A program made the position numbers and the translations under genes. Source: Breoghania sp. (lineage in GTDB: Bacteria > Pseudomonadota > Alphaproteobacteria > Rhizobiales > Stappiaceae). Taken from it: a DNA stretch of 47,922 bases. Shown here in pieces: positions 18,040 to 26,905 of the stretch. Below the pieces are notes generated by a model that saw nothing but the letters and a program-made list of their open reading frames with translations, was not told the origin of the DNA and did not search any database. The DNA lies in assembly GCF_030066895.1 (NCBI RefSeq), contig NZ_JASJAV010000028.1:1-47922 (forward strand), given 5' to 3'. Numbering within the stretch: the first letter of the stretch is position 1; each line of letters opens with the position of its first letter.

Positions 18040-19247
18040 ATAACGCAGGAAAAAGATTGGCGCCCCGCAACGAAGCTCGTTCACGGTGGTACCCTCCGCA
18101 GCCCCTTCAACGAAACATCCGAAGCCCTCTATCTGACGCAGGGGTTCGTTTGCCCGAGCGCCGAGAAGGCCGAGGCCCGCTTCAACGGCGATGATCCCGG
18201 CTTCGTCTATTCGCGCTATGCAAACCCCACCGTCGACATGTTCGAACACCGCATGTGCGAACTGGAGGGAGCGGAGGCCGCAAGCGGCATGGCGGCTTTC
18301 ACCTCCGCGCTTCTGGCCTCCGTCAAGGCGGGCGATCATATCGTCGCGGCCAAGGCTCTGTTCGGCTCCTGTCGCTATATCGCCGAGACGATTTTGCCGC
18401 GATTCGGTGTCGAGGCGACCATGGTCGACGGCACGAATATCGAGGAATGGAAGGCGGCGGTTCGTCCCAATACCCGCGTGATGTTCTTTGAATCGCCCAC
18501 CAATCCGATACTGTCGGTCGTCGATATAGCGGCGGTCGCCGACATCGCGCATGAAGCGGGCGCGCGGCTGGTGGTCGACAACATCTTTGCCACCGCGCTG
18601 TGGTAGTCGCCGCTGAAACTCGGTGCCGACACGGTCGTCTATTCCGCGACCAAGCACATCGACGGTCAGGGCCGGTGTCTCGGCGGTGTCATGCTGTCGG
18701 ACGAGGAGTGGATTGAGGAAGAGTTCCACCCCCTCTTCAAGCATACCGGTCCGAGCCTCTCGTCCCTTCAATGCCTGGGTGATGCTGAAGGGGCTTGAGA
18801 TGATGTCCTCTGCGCGTCGAGCGTCAGACGGAAAGTGCTGCGCGTCTGGCCGATTTCCTGGTCGAGCACAAGGCTGGCACGCGGTTGATCTATCCCGGCC
18901 GCGACGACCGCCCGCAGGCCGATATCGTCAAGAAGCAGATGCGCGGCGGCTCCACGCTCGCCGCCTTCGAGCTTGCCGGCGGCAAGGAAGCGGCGTTCTC
19001 CTTCTGCAACGCGCTGGATATCGTCAAGATCTCAAACAATCTGGGCGACGCCGAGAGCATCATCTGCCATCCGGCAACGACCACGCACTAGAATGTCAGC
19101 GAAGAGGCCCATCTGGAGATGGGCATCACCGGCGGCACGCTGCGCATGTCGGTCGAGCTTGGGCATATCGACGATCTGATCGCCGATTTCGATCAGGCAA
19201 TGGTTGCAGTCCGAACCGGGCGTCTGAGCCGGAAATGCACCCGTTAG
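18040..19247 (+). pseudogene. metZ: O-succinylhomoserine sulfhydrylase, frame broken
   Basis: PLP-dependent Cys/Met-metabolism enzyme making homocysteine from O-succinylhomoserine and sulfide. Residues read KDWRPATKLVHGG, LTQGFVCPSAEKAEARF, FVYSRYANPTVDMFE, the cofactor region VVDNIFATALW and the Schiff-base lysine in YSATKHIDGQGR. The expected ATG at 18040 is ATA here, with no in-frame alternative nearby. TAG codons stand at 18604-18606 and 19089-19091 where CAG is expected, and frameshifts fall near 18765 and 18810. About 402 codons, normal length. Controlled by the SAM-II riboswitch upstream. If the breaks are real the strain would lose this methionine route. Confidence 0.92.
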
Positions 19248-19279
19248 ATCAACGGCGCAGCATCAATGCGCCGTTGATC
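19247..19279. terminator. Possible bidirectional terminator between metZ and the phosphatidyltransferase gene
   Basis: A perfect 13-bp inverted repeat (GATCAACGGCGCA, 7-nt loop, reverse complement) lies exactly where two convergent genes end and overlaps the last codons of the minus-strand gene. There is no strong T tract on either side. Confidence 0.45.
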
Positions 19280-19919
19280 ACGCGCATTAGCGCGGAGAAA
19301 TAGCACACGCCTGAAAAGATCCAGGCAAGCAGCGCGAAATGGTCGGCAAACAGGCAGATTGCCACGAAGAAGGCGATCGCCTCGGTTCCTTCCGCAATAC
19401 CGCCGAGATAATAGAGCGACTTCACCCCTTGCGCCGAGGTGGATAGCCCGCGCCGCTCGGCAATCGCCGCGAAGGCGAGGAACGTCGCGCCCGAGGCGTA
19501 GGAGCTCGTCGCTAGCGCCGCACCCGCGAACGCGTTGGCGGCAGGTCCGCCACGACGAAGGCGAACGGCACCGCGCCGTAAAACAGAAAATCGCACACGA
19601 TATCGAGATAGCCGCCCATGTCGCTGGGCCTGGTGGCGCGCGCGATCGCGCCGTCGAGCCCATCCGCAATCCGGCTCGCGATCACGAAGATGAGCCCGAC
19701 AAGCGGATGATGGAGCGCGATGGCCGCCGCCCCAGCAATGCCTAAGGCAAAGCCTGCGAGCGTCACCGTGTTTGCGCCTGCGCCGTGTCGCGCCAGCCAG
19801 GGGCCGGTCGCGTTGAGCGGTGGGTCGATCATCGGGCGGACAAAGGCGTCGAGCATGGGGTCTGCAGGGCTTGGCCGGGCAGGTTGGAAGGGGCGGTTAA
19901 CCTTTCGCTCTACCGGCAA
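19249..19919 (-). pseudogene. CDP-alcohol phosphatidyltransferase family protein, frame broken
   Basis: Integral membrane enzyme of phospholipid head-group synthesis. The catalytic signature is visible as ADGLDGAIARATRPSDMGG followed by YLDIVCD, giving the Asp residues that bind metal and CDP. Downstream helices are hydrophobic (EAIAFFVAICLFADHFALLA, IFSGVCYFSALMRV). One frameshift near 19555 separates the catalytic half from the C-terminal half; together they give about 223 residues, normal for the family. Start candidates are 19919 and 19856 (MLDAFVRP). The alcohol acceptor (glycerol phosphate, inositol or other) cannot be decided. Confidence 0.85.
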
Positions 19920-20128
19920 TGATGAATTGTACGTATTGGCTTTATCCCACGCGCTGGGGCCGATATGACCGGCTGATCGGATAAATCCAGCGGCCGTGCG
20001 AAGACGAGTCCTCTTTGCCTGTGCTTGAGTTAGAATGATTCATCGGTGCCGGTCCACAGTTTCCGTTCTTCTCTGGCGGGGCTGACATCGGCACCGGGAG
20101 TATCGCCCGCTTATCACGGAAGCACACA

Positions 20129-20520
20129 ATGTACAGCGAAGAGACGCGCGGAATTGAGGTCGTGGTCGAACCGACCTTCCTGGCCGACCAATCCGCGCGG
20201 AGCGATGATCATTATTTCTGGGCCTACACCGTGCGTATCGTCAACCAGAGCCAGGAAGAGGTTCGGCTTCTGTCGCCTACTGGAAGATCACCGACGCCTC
20301 TGGCCGGGTGCAGGAAGTGCGTGGGGCGGGCGTCGTTGGCGGGCAGCCGGTGCTGCAGCCCGGCGCCAGTTATCAGTACACCTCGGGTTGTCCGCTCAAC
20401 ACCATCTCCGGCATCATGGTCGGCAGCTACGAGATGAAGACGGCGAACGGCGAAGCCTTTTCCGTCGCCATTCCGGCCTTTCCGCTCGACATTCCGAACA
20501 TGCCCCGGGTTTTGAATTGA
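20129..20520 (+). pseudogene. apaG: ApaG family protein, frame broken
   Basis: A 130-residue immunoglobulin-fold protein; its loss affects cobalt/magnesium handling in enteric bacteria, and its biochemical role is unclear. The N-terminal part reads GIEVVVEPTFLADQS and [21 protein letters not shown], and after one frameshift near 20265 the rest continues as [28 protein letters not shown] and GIMVGSYEM. These are the family's conserved stretches. The length is normal. It commonly neighbours metZ in this order, as here. ATG 20129 is a good start. Confidence 0.9.
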
Positions 20521-20655
20521 CATTTATCTGGGGGACGGGCACCTCGATCGCAGCATTGACGCATCGTCATTGGCGGTCGACATTCGCCAGTGCATTCCCG
20601 GCGCCTATCCCGTGCCGGGCCCCGGTGCACCCAATGATCGCCCGAGGCTTCATCC

Positions 20656-22107
20656 GTGCTTGATCTAAGGTCCATCCTGCTTGTCACGGGGGCGCTTCTG
20701 GCCACCCTGGGGGCGGTCATGATGGTGCCCGCGATGGTCGATCTCGCCGCCGCCAACGAAGACTGGCAGGTGTTCACCGCCTCTGCCCTGCTCACGATGA
20801 TGGTCGGCGTCGCCCTGTGGATGTCGGCACGCGGTTCTCCGGGCCAGCTTGGCCTGCGTCAGGCCTTCGTCAACCTGTCTGGTCTGGATCGTTCTGGCCG
20901 CCTTCTGCGCGTTGCCGCTTCTATGGTCGGGCAGCGTGTTCACCTATACGGATGCCTTCTTCGAGGCTATGTCGGGCCTCACCACCACGGGCGCGACCGT
21001 GGTCGTCGAGCTCGACACCGCGCCGCCGGGCGTCGTGTTCTGGCGCGCGATCCTGCAATGGCTGGGGGGGCGGGCTCGGCATCATCGTCATGGCGCTCTC
21101 GGTGCTGCCGATGCTCAAGGTCGGCGGCATGCAGCTCTTTAAGGCCGAAGCTTTTGATGCGCCGGAAAAGATCCTGCCGCGCGCGACCCAGATCTCCGGC
21201 ATCATGACGCTGATCTTCATCGGGCTGACGGCGATCTGCGCGATCCTCTACCACGTGGCGGGCATGGAGCTCGACGATGCCATCATGCACGCCATGACGA
21301 CGGTCGCGACCGGCGGTTTCTCCTCGAAGGATGCCTCCATGGCCATTTCGACAGTGCGGCGATCGACTGGGTCGTGGTCGTCTTCATGTGCATCGGTTCG
21401 CTGCCCTTCCTGCTCTACGTCAAGACGCTGCAAGGCGAACCGCGCGCGCTCCTGCGCGATACCCAGGTGCGCACCTTTTCTTTCTGCTGCTGGCCGTCTT
21501 CACGCTGATCATCTGGCTGTTCCAGCACCACACGGGCGTGCATGACGGACTGGAGGGCTTGCGCTACGCGGCCTTCAACGTCGTCTCGGTGATGATGGGG
21601 ACGGGTTACGCCAACGCGGATTACAATTCCTGGGGGCCATTTTCCGCCGGACTGTTCTTCATCATCATGTTCATCGGTGGCTGCACGGGCTCAACGTCCT
21701 GCGGCATCAAGGTCTTCCGCTTCCAGGTGCTGTGGGCGAGCCTCGGCCAGCATTTCAACCGGTCGGTCTATCCGAACGGCATCTTCGTGCCGTGCTTCAA
21801 CGGTCGCCCGATCGGCGACGGCGTCGTCGTCGCGGTGCAGAGCTTCTTCTTTCTCTATACCTGCAGCTTTGCAGGCCTTGCCATCGCGCTGAACATGACC
21901 GGGCTCGACGATCTGACCGCCCTGTCGGGGGCCGCCACCGCCATTTCCAATATCGGGTCGGGCCTTGACGAGATCATCGGCCCCGCGGGTACGTTTCAGC
22001 CGCTCAACGATCCGGCGAAATGTATCCTGTCCTTCGGCATGCTGCTGGGGCGCCTGGAACTGCTGACGGCGATGGTTCTGTTTATTCTGCGCTTCTGGCG
22101 AGTGTGA
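20656..22107 (+). pseudogene. trkH: TrkH-family potassium uptake channel subunit, frame broken
   Basis: Inner-membrane potassium-translocating subunit that works with cytoplasmic TrkA. About 484 codons, the usual length. All four pore-loop segments can be found: SGLTTTGATV (near 20975), TTVATGGFSS (near 21300), VMMGTGYAN (near 21595) and ISNIGSG (near 21950). GCTGSTSCGIKVFRF is also typical. Frameshifts fall near 20875, 21070, 21345 and 21475; each is followed at once by good TrkH sequence. GTG 20656 starts the frame. No trkA is adjacent. Confidence 0.9.
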
Positions 22108-22144
22108 CGAGGAATTCCCGGGGCGGGGGAGTGTGGAGCGTGGG

Positions 22145-22192
22145 GCCCATCCTTCGAGACGCCCGCACAAGCGGGCGTCTCGAAGGATGGGC
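22145..22192. repeat. Perfect 22-bp inverted repeat hairpin
   Basis: The left arm starts GCCCATCCTTCGAGACG and continues CCCGC; the loop is ACAA (22167-22170); the right arm is its exact complement (22171-22192). It lies between convergent trkH and lysR genes. The outer 16 bp match the arms of the nested repeat at 9625-9758, making a second dispersed repeat family. Confidence 0.85.
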
Positions 22193-22224
22193 GATAACGC
22201 CGTGCCCCTCGTTTCTCCCACCAC

Positions 22225-23116
22225 TCATCCCCGAGGCGCGGGACATTCCCGTTCGAACGTCTCCGCTTCCTCCCGGAGCCAGGCGAGAAACCTTGCCGCC
22301 TTTCGATTGCGCCGCTGCCGCTTCAGGCAGACATACCGCTTGTCGCTCTTCACGAACCCCCAGGGTGCGACGAGCCTGCCAGCGCGGATGTCGTCGGCCA
22401 CCAGCGGCCAGGGCGCGACCGAGGCGCCAAGCTCGGAAACCACCGACCTCCAGCAGAAAATAGAAATGCTCGTAGGAGCGCCCGCCCGTCCCGGGCACGG
22501 CAATGCCGCTCCAGTCCGCCTATGCATCCGGCCGCGTCTGGGTGTGCAGCAGCTGTGCATCCCACGGGCCGTTGCCGTTTCCGGTCAGTTTCCCGACGAG
22601 CGTCGGCGCGCAAACCGGGCCGACCCATTCCTCCAGAAGCGTCGTCACCTCGGCGTCGGCAGGCCAGTCGTCTTCCCCGGTGCGTATCGCGAGATCGAAA
22701 CCGTCGTGCTTGAAGTCCACCGGTCGACCCGAGGCGCTGAGCCGGACTTCTATCTCGGGGTATTCGCGCTGGAAGCGGTGCAGACGCGGAATGAGCCAGC
22801 GGATCTTGAAGGTGCCGAGGCAGGAGAGATCGAACGGCCCGTCCTCGTCATCCGCAATCAGCGAGATGGCTGCATCCATCTGATCGAAGGCGACGGTCAG
22901 GGAGGGCAACAGCGTGCGGCCCGCCTCCGTCAGCCTGAGAGCGGTCTTCGGGCCCTCGAAAAGTGGCGTGCCGACAACGTCTTCCAGATGGCGCACCTGC
23001 CGGCTTACGGCACTCGGCGTGACACAAAGTTCTTCCGCCGCAACCGTGATGCCGCCGAGCCGCCCGGCCGCCTCGAAGGCGCGCAAGGCATTGAGGGGAG
23101 GGAGATGTCTCGCCAT
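22225..23116 (-). pseudogene. LysR-family transcriptional regulator (GcvA-like), frame broken
   Basis: An N-terminal winged helix-turn-helix (LPPLNALRAFEAAGRLG, VTPSAVSRQVRHLED, residues 6-55) is followed by an effector-binding domain with FKIRWLIPRLHRFQREYPEI and FDLAIRTGEDDWP. A TAG at 22520-22522 interrupts PDA-ADWSGIAVP, where TGG is expected, and a frameshift near 22437 precedes the C-terminal part (VAPWPLVADDIRAGRLVAPW). About 297 codons, normal. It is divergent from a DUF1127 small-protein gene with 72 bp between starts. In Brucella and Agrobacterium the LysR regulator VtlR activates DUF1127 genes, so this pair may be equivalent (inference). Confidence 0.85.
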
Positions 23117-23188
23117 TTGCGTTTTTGGAACCGGGGCTTTCGAAAAGCTCGATTAGAGCGGCGGGATTTCAATGCTTTAGTTCAGCTC

Positions 23189-23420
23189 ATGATGAACGAT
23201 TTGAACATATACGCAAGAACGTCCCGCCCGCGCCCGCCGGTTTCCGCAAACGCGATGGTCGGACTTGTGAACCGCTGGTTCGAAAGATCGGCCCGGCGCA
23301 GGGAATTGGCCGGGCTCGATGCCCATCGCCTGAGGGTCGTGGGTATCAGCGAGGCCGAGCGCGCCCGCGAATGCCGCAAGTTCTTCTGGCAAGAATCGCC
23401 CGTCCTTCCGGCAAGCGTAG
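23189..23420 (+). CDS. DUF1127 domain small protein
   Basis: A small basic protein of roughly 75 residues. It carries the DUF1127 pattern: LVNRWFERSARRRELAGLD, then HRLRVVGISEAERARECRKF and an aromatic FW. Family members (YjiS-like) are 45-95 residues, Arg-rich, and in some alphaproteobacteria bind RNA or affect phosphate and carbon metabolism. Start ATG 23189 or 23192. The frame runs past the expected end into the convergent terB-like gene; a stop TAG at 23418-23420 is one frame off, so a frameshift near the 3' end is likely and the end given is approximate. Confidence 0.65.
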
Positions 23421-23430
23421 ACCCGCCGCC

Positions 23431-23843
23431 TCACACCACCCGGCGGCGCACCCTTGCGCTCAGCTCGATGGCGGCAACCGTGAGCTTGTCGAGGTTCAGC
23501 TTGTCGCGCAGCAGCGCCAGAAACCACAGTTCCTCCTGCTCCACCACCAGATCGGCCGCACCACTTCCACCGCCAGCGCATAGGCCTTCTGGTAGAGTTT
23601 TGTGGGCAGGGAGGCCGCGATGACGTCGAGAATGGTGTCGAGCCCGTCATCGGCTTCCAGCAGGCGACCGCATTCCTCCGCCACCTGCACCAGGTTGTCG
23701 CCGTCGAATTCTCGGAACACCGGCAGGGTCTGAACGATCTCTCCGATCTTCAGCAATTCTGAATCGGTCATCGTGCTGTCGGTGGCCGAGATCGTGACCA
23801 TCGTGTAGATCAGGGCTTTTTCGGGAGACACCGTATTGGTCAT
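23431..23843 (-). pseudogene. TerB-family (tellurite resistance TerB-like) protein, frame broken
   Basis: A 137-residue all-helical cytoplasmic protein. The N-terminal part (KALIYTMVTISATDSTMTDS, LLKIGEIVQTLPVFREFD) and an acidic metal-binding type segment match the TerB domain of rhizobial short proteins. After a frameshift near 23570 the C-terminal helices continue as DLVVEQEELWFLALLRDKL and LDKLTVAAIELSA. The start ATG overlaps the stop of the upstream gene (ATGA), so the two are translationally coupled. There is no other ter gene nearby, so a direct role in tellurite resistance is doubtful. Confidence 0.78.
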
Positions 23844-24319
23844 GGCTGGAGCTGGGTCCTGCAAAGCGAGTTGTCATTGGGTGTGACGTTAGGCGTTCGA
23901 CCCGGCATCCGCAAGCGGGCTTCCGTCGCGGCCTGAAGTGCCTCCACATCCCAGGTCACGATGTCCCTGATCCGGATCTCTCCCTCCTGCCAGTCCACCT
24001 CCTCGACCAGAAATATCATATCCACCGGCGCTTCCGCCAGGATGCGGTGCTGCGTATCGATCAGGCAGAGATGACCGGGCGCGTCGCTGCCATGGCCGGG
24101 CGTGATGAAGGGCGTGTTGGTCTGGCGCAGCGGCACGACCGCATGCCGCTTGTCCGGCGCCTCGTACCGGTGGGTCATCTCGAACTCGGGCGTCGGCGGG
24201 ATCATCAGCAAGAAAAGCGCCGCCGTGAACATCGGTGCCACGATCATCCCGACGAAGAGGAGAAAGAGCACCACCACCGGAGCAAGCAGCAGCGCGAAGA
24301 GGACACGACGGAGTTTCAA
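23840..24319 (-). CDS. Hypothetical membrane-anchored protein
   Basis: A 159-residue protein I do not recognise. Residues 5-42 form one long or two short membrane segments ([20 protein letters not shown] and [10 protein letters not shown]). The remaining 115 residues are soluble, with a beta-rich look and acidic stretches ([20 protein letters not shown]). It is the first gene of a two-gene unit with the terB-like gene, sharing an ATGA overlap, which suggests a joint function at the membrane. The frame is intact and codon use resembles its neighbours. Confidence 0.6.
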   Translation of the reverse strand: MKLRRVLFALLLAPVVVLFLLFVGMIVAPMFTAALFLLMIPPTPEFEMTHRYEAPDKRHAVVPLRQTNTPFITPGHGSDAPGHLCLIDTQHRILAEAPVDMIFLVEEVDWQEGEIRIRDIVTWDVEALQAATEARLRMPGRTPNVTPNDNSLCRTQLQP

Positions 24320-24558
24320 GACGCTGTGTCTCCTGGGGCAAACGCAGTGCGCGCGACCGGGCCTATCGCATCGATCCGGGGCGCTACGTTAGTCAGAACC
24401 GCTTGTCATGCGCATGGAAATCGGGCATCGCCCCGTTCCGAAGCGGATTCCCCATCGTTACCGCTTTTTTTGATTTCGTATTGCGTCAATCCACACTAGT
24501 GTCCCGGCGCGCTGCCAACAGCGCGCTTCATCATGACCTCAATGGAACAAACCGGAAA

Positions 24559-26214
24559 ATGACCGAGCAATTCCTGCCCTCGCTTGACCTGTCGCCTGAA
24601 TTCGTCGAGGCGGCCCAGGCTTCCAAAGCCTGGCCGTTCGAAGAAGCGCGCAAACTGGTCAAACGGATCGAGAAACGGGGAGGGGATGCGCCGGTCCTGT
24701 TCGAGACGGGCTACGGTCCCTCCGGCCTGCCGCATATCGGCACCTTCGGCGAAGTTGCGCGCACGACCATGGTGCGCACCGCCTTCCGTCTGCTGACCGA
24801 GGACAAGATCCCGACCCGGCTCCTGTGCTTTTCCGACGACATGGACGGGATGCGCAAGATCCCCGACAACGTGCCGGACAAGGCCGCGCTTCAGCCCTAT
24901 CTGCACATGCCGTTGACCTCGGTGCCGAACCCGTTCGGCGGCGATTTCGACAGTTTCGGCGCGCATAACAACGCCATGCTGCGCCGCTTCCTCGATACCT
25001 TCGGTTTTGAGTACAAATTCGCCAGCGCCACCGAGTATTACACCTCCGGCTGCTACGACGAGATCCTGCTTCGGGCAGTCGAGCGCTACGACGACATCAT
25101 GAAGGTGATGCTGCCGACGCTCGGCGAGGAACGTCAGGCGACCTATTCGCCCTTCCTGCCGATCTCGCCCAAGAGCGGCCGCGTGCTCTACGTGCCGATG
25201 AAGGCGGTCGATGCCAAGGCGGGCACCGTCACCTTCACCGACGAGGATGGCAAGGACGTCACGCTGGAAGTGACCGGCGGCAAGGTCAAGCTGCAGTGGA
25301 AGCCCGATTTCGGCGCCCGCTGGGCGGCGCTCGGCGTCGATTTCGAGATGTTCGGCAAGGACCACGGTCCCAACATGGGCCTCTATGACCGGATCTGTCA
25401 GGTCATGGGCGGCACGCCGCCGGAGCATTTCGTCTACGAGCTGTTTCTGGACGACAAGGGCGAGAAGATCTCCAAGTCCAAGGGCAACGGCCTGACCATC
25501 GATGAATGGCTGACCTACGCGCCGACGGAGAGCCTCGCGCTCTACATGTTCCAGAAGCCGCGCAGCGCCAAGAAGCTGCATTTCGACGTCATCCCGAAGG
25601 CGGTGGACGAGTATTACACCTTCGTCCAGAAGTACCCCGAGATGCCGGTGATGCAGAAGCTCGGCAACCCGGTCTGGCACATCCATTCCGGCAACGTGCC
25701 GCAGATCAATCTGCCGGTGCCCTTCGCCATGCTGCTCAACCTGGTCTCCGCCTTCAACGCGGTGAACAAGGACGTGCTGTGGGCCTTCATCTCGCGCTAT
25801 GCGCCGGGTGAGACGGCCGAGAGCAATCCCGAGCTGGACCGGCCGGTCGGCTACGCGCTCCGCTACTTCGAGGATTTCGTCAAGCCGACCAAGTCCTTCA
25901 AGACGCCGGACGAGGTGGAGCGGCAGGCGCTTGCCGATCTTGACGCAAGCCTCGCGGCACTTCCCGCCGATGCGGATGCCGCGATCCTTCAGGACACGAT
26001 CCTCAATATCGGTCGTGCGATTGAGCGCTATCAGGATCCGAACAAGAAGGGCCCGGATGGCGGCCCCGGTGTGTCGATCGCCTGGTTCTCCGCGCTCTAT
26101 CAGCTTTTGCTGGGCCAGGAATGCGGTCCCCGCTTCGGGTCCTTCATTGCCCTCTATGGCATTGACGAGACACGCGCTCTTATTGCCAAATGTCTGAAGG
26201 GTGAACTGGGCTGA
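24559..26214 (+). CDS. lysS: Lysyl-tRNA synthetase, class I
   Basis: A 551-residue class I LysRS, the archaeal-type enzyme found in alphaproteobacteria in place of the class II form. The HIGH-type motif is in [12 protein letters not shown] (about residue 53), and the KMSKS-type motif is in [10 protein letters not shown] (about 307). FDSFGAHNN and [20 protein letters not shown] are also typical. I chose ATG 24559 because conserved sequence begins right there ([16 protein letters not shown]). The frame is intact over 1.66 kb, in contrast to many neighbours. Confidence 0.95.
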   Translation: MTEQFLPSLDLSPEFVEAAQASKAWPFEEARKLVKRIEKRGGDAPVLFETGYGPSGLPHIGTFGEVARTTMVRTAFRLLTEDKIPTRLLCFSDDMDGMRKIPDNVPDKAALQPYLHMPLTSVPNPFGGDFDSFGAHNNAMLRRFLDTFGFEYKFASATEYYTSGCYDEILLRAVERYDDIMKVMLPTLGEERQATYSPFLPISPKSGRVLYVPMKAVDAKAGTVTFTDEDGKDVTLEVTGGKVKLQWKPDFGARWAALGVDFEMFGKDHGPNMGLYDRICQVMGGTPPEHFVYELFLDDKGEKISKSKGNGLTIDEWLTYAPTESLALYMFQKPRSAKKLHFDVIPKAVDEYYTFVQKYPEMPVMQKLGNPVWHIHSGNVPQINLPVPFAMLLNLVSAFNAVNKDVLWAFISRYAPGETAESNPELDRPVGYALRYFEDFVKPTKSFKTPDEVERQALADLDASLAALPADADAAILQDTILNIGRAIERYQDPNKKGPDGGPGVSIAWFSALYQLLLGQECGPRFGSFIALYGIDETRALIAKCLKGELG

Positions 26215-26234
26215 TCGCAAGCGGGAGGAGATGA

Positions 26235-26553
26235 ATGGGGGAGGGGAGTGCTGCCGTCCGGCTCGCCGCACTGGCAAGCTGGCTCGCTTTCCCCGTTTAC
26301 GCCTGGCAAGGGACCGGCGTGCGCCTGCGCGTCGATCGCCTTCTGCCCGCCCCCGATGATGAAACCGGCCGGATCGAAGGAGACGGCGCGGACCTGAAGC
26401 TGCTGGTGGTGGGGGACTCGTCCGCCGCCGGCGTCGGCCTCGACCATCTGGACGACGGCCTTCTGCGCCGACGGCTTCCACCCGTCTGCCTCCGGCATGG
26501 AAGGCTGGGGCGCCCATGTGGTCGACCACATGCGTTTGCCGGACGGGTTTTGA
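26235..26553 (+). pseudogene. SGNH/GDSL hydrolase remnant with internal deletion
   Basis: The first 80 codons read as the N-terminal block of an SGNH esterase, ending with the nucleophile block LLVVGDSSAAGVGLDH. At about 26465-26472 the sequence jumps, in another frame, straight to the last block of the same family, DGFHPSASGMEGWGAHVV, which holds the catalytic Asp/His pair, and then stops at TGA 26551. The middle of the domain (blocks with the oxyanion Gly and Asn, roughly 100-150 residues) is missing. It is either a real deletion or an assembly collapse. Confidence 0.75.
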
Positions 26554-26905
26554 CATCGGCTTCAGCCCCCGCGTTCTCCTGCCGGAGGCTGCTTCCAAGT
26601 TTATACGTGCTTCCGCCTTTTCCGGCTGGGCGTAACCCCTCCGGACGTGCTGTCATGCCTACAGTCGAGCGTAAGAATTAAATATATAATATATATCTAG
26701 AGATATTGCGTAATATACATTGTGTCTATTGCGTATGTGGAAGTAAACTCACGTTTAACGTGTCTGCATGACATTTAATATGACGATGCATCGTTGCAAT
26801 ATCGGAGGGCTGGAAGGCCAAATTCGGGGGCTGACTCAGTTCGCGAATGCCACTCTGCGGCGATCGAATTCATAGGGTCATTATCAATTCATAGGGTCAT
26901 TATCC
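26554..26905. other. Intergenic region with AT-rich island
   Basis: About 350 bp between the esterase remnant and the chemoreceptor gene. 26680-26800 is strikingly AT-rich (ATATATAATATATATCTAGA and onward) in a GC-rich genome and probably carries the chemoreceptor promoter. No gene seen. A 19-bp tandem duplication abuts the start codon. Confidence 0.6.
26867..26904 (+). repeat. 19-nt exact tandem duplication before the chemoreceptor start
   Basis: AATTCATAGGGTCATTATC (26867-26885) is repeated exactly at 26886-26904. The second copy ends one base before the ATG at 26906, so the ribosome-binding region is part of the duplicated unit; no strong Shine-Dalgarno sequence is seen. Confidence 0.93.

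Noticed and set aside
20521..20655. Possible small gene between apaG and trkH
   Set aside because: One frame is open for about 45 codons, but no start with a ribosome-binding site and no recognisable family were found.
24496..26598. A 700-residue minus-strand open frame opposite lysS
   Set aside because: It lies wholly across the clear class I lysyl-tRNA synthetase, has antisense-like composition and shows no recognisable motif.
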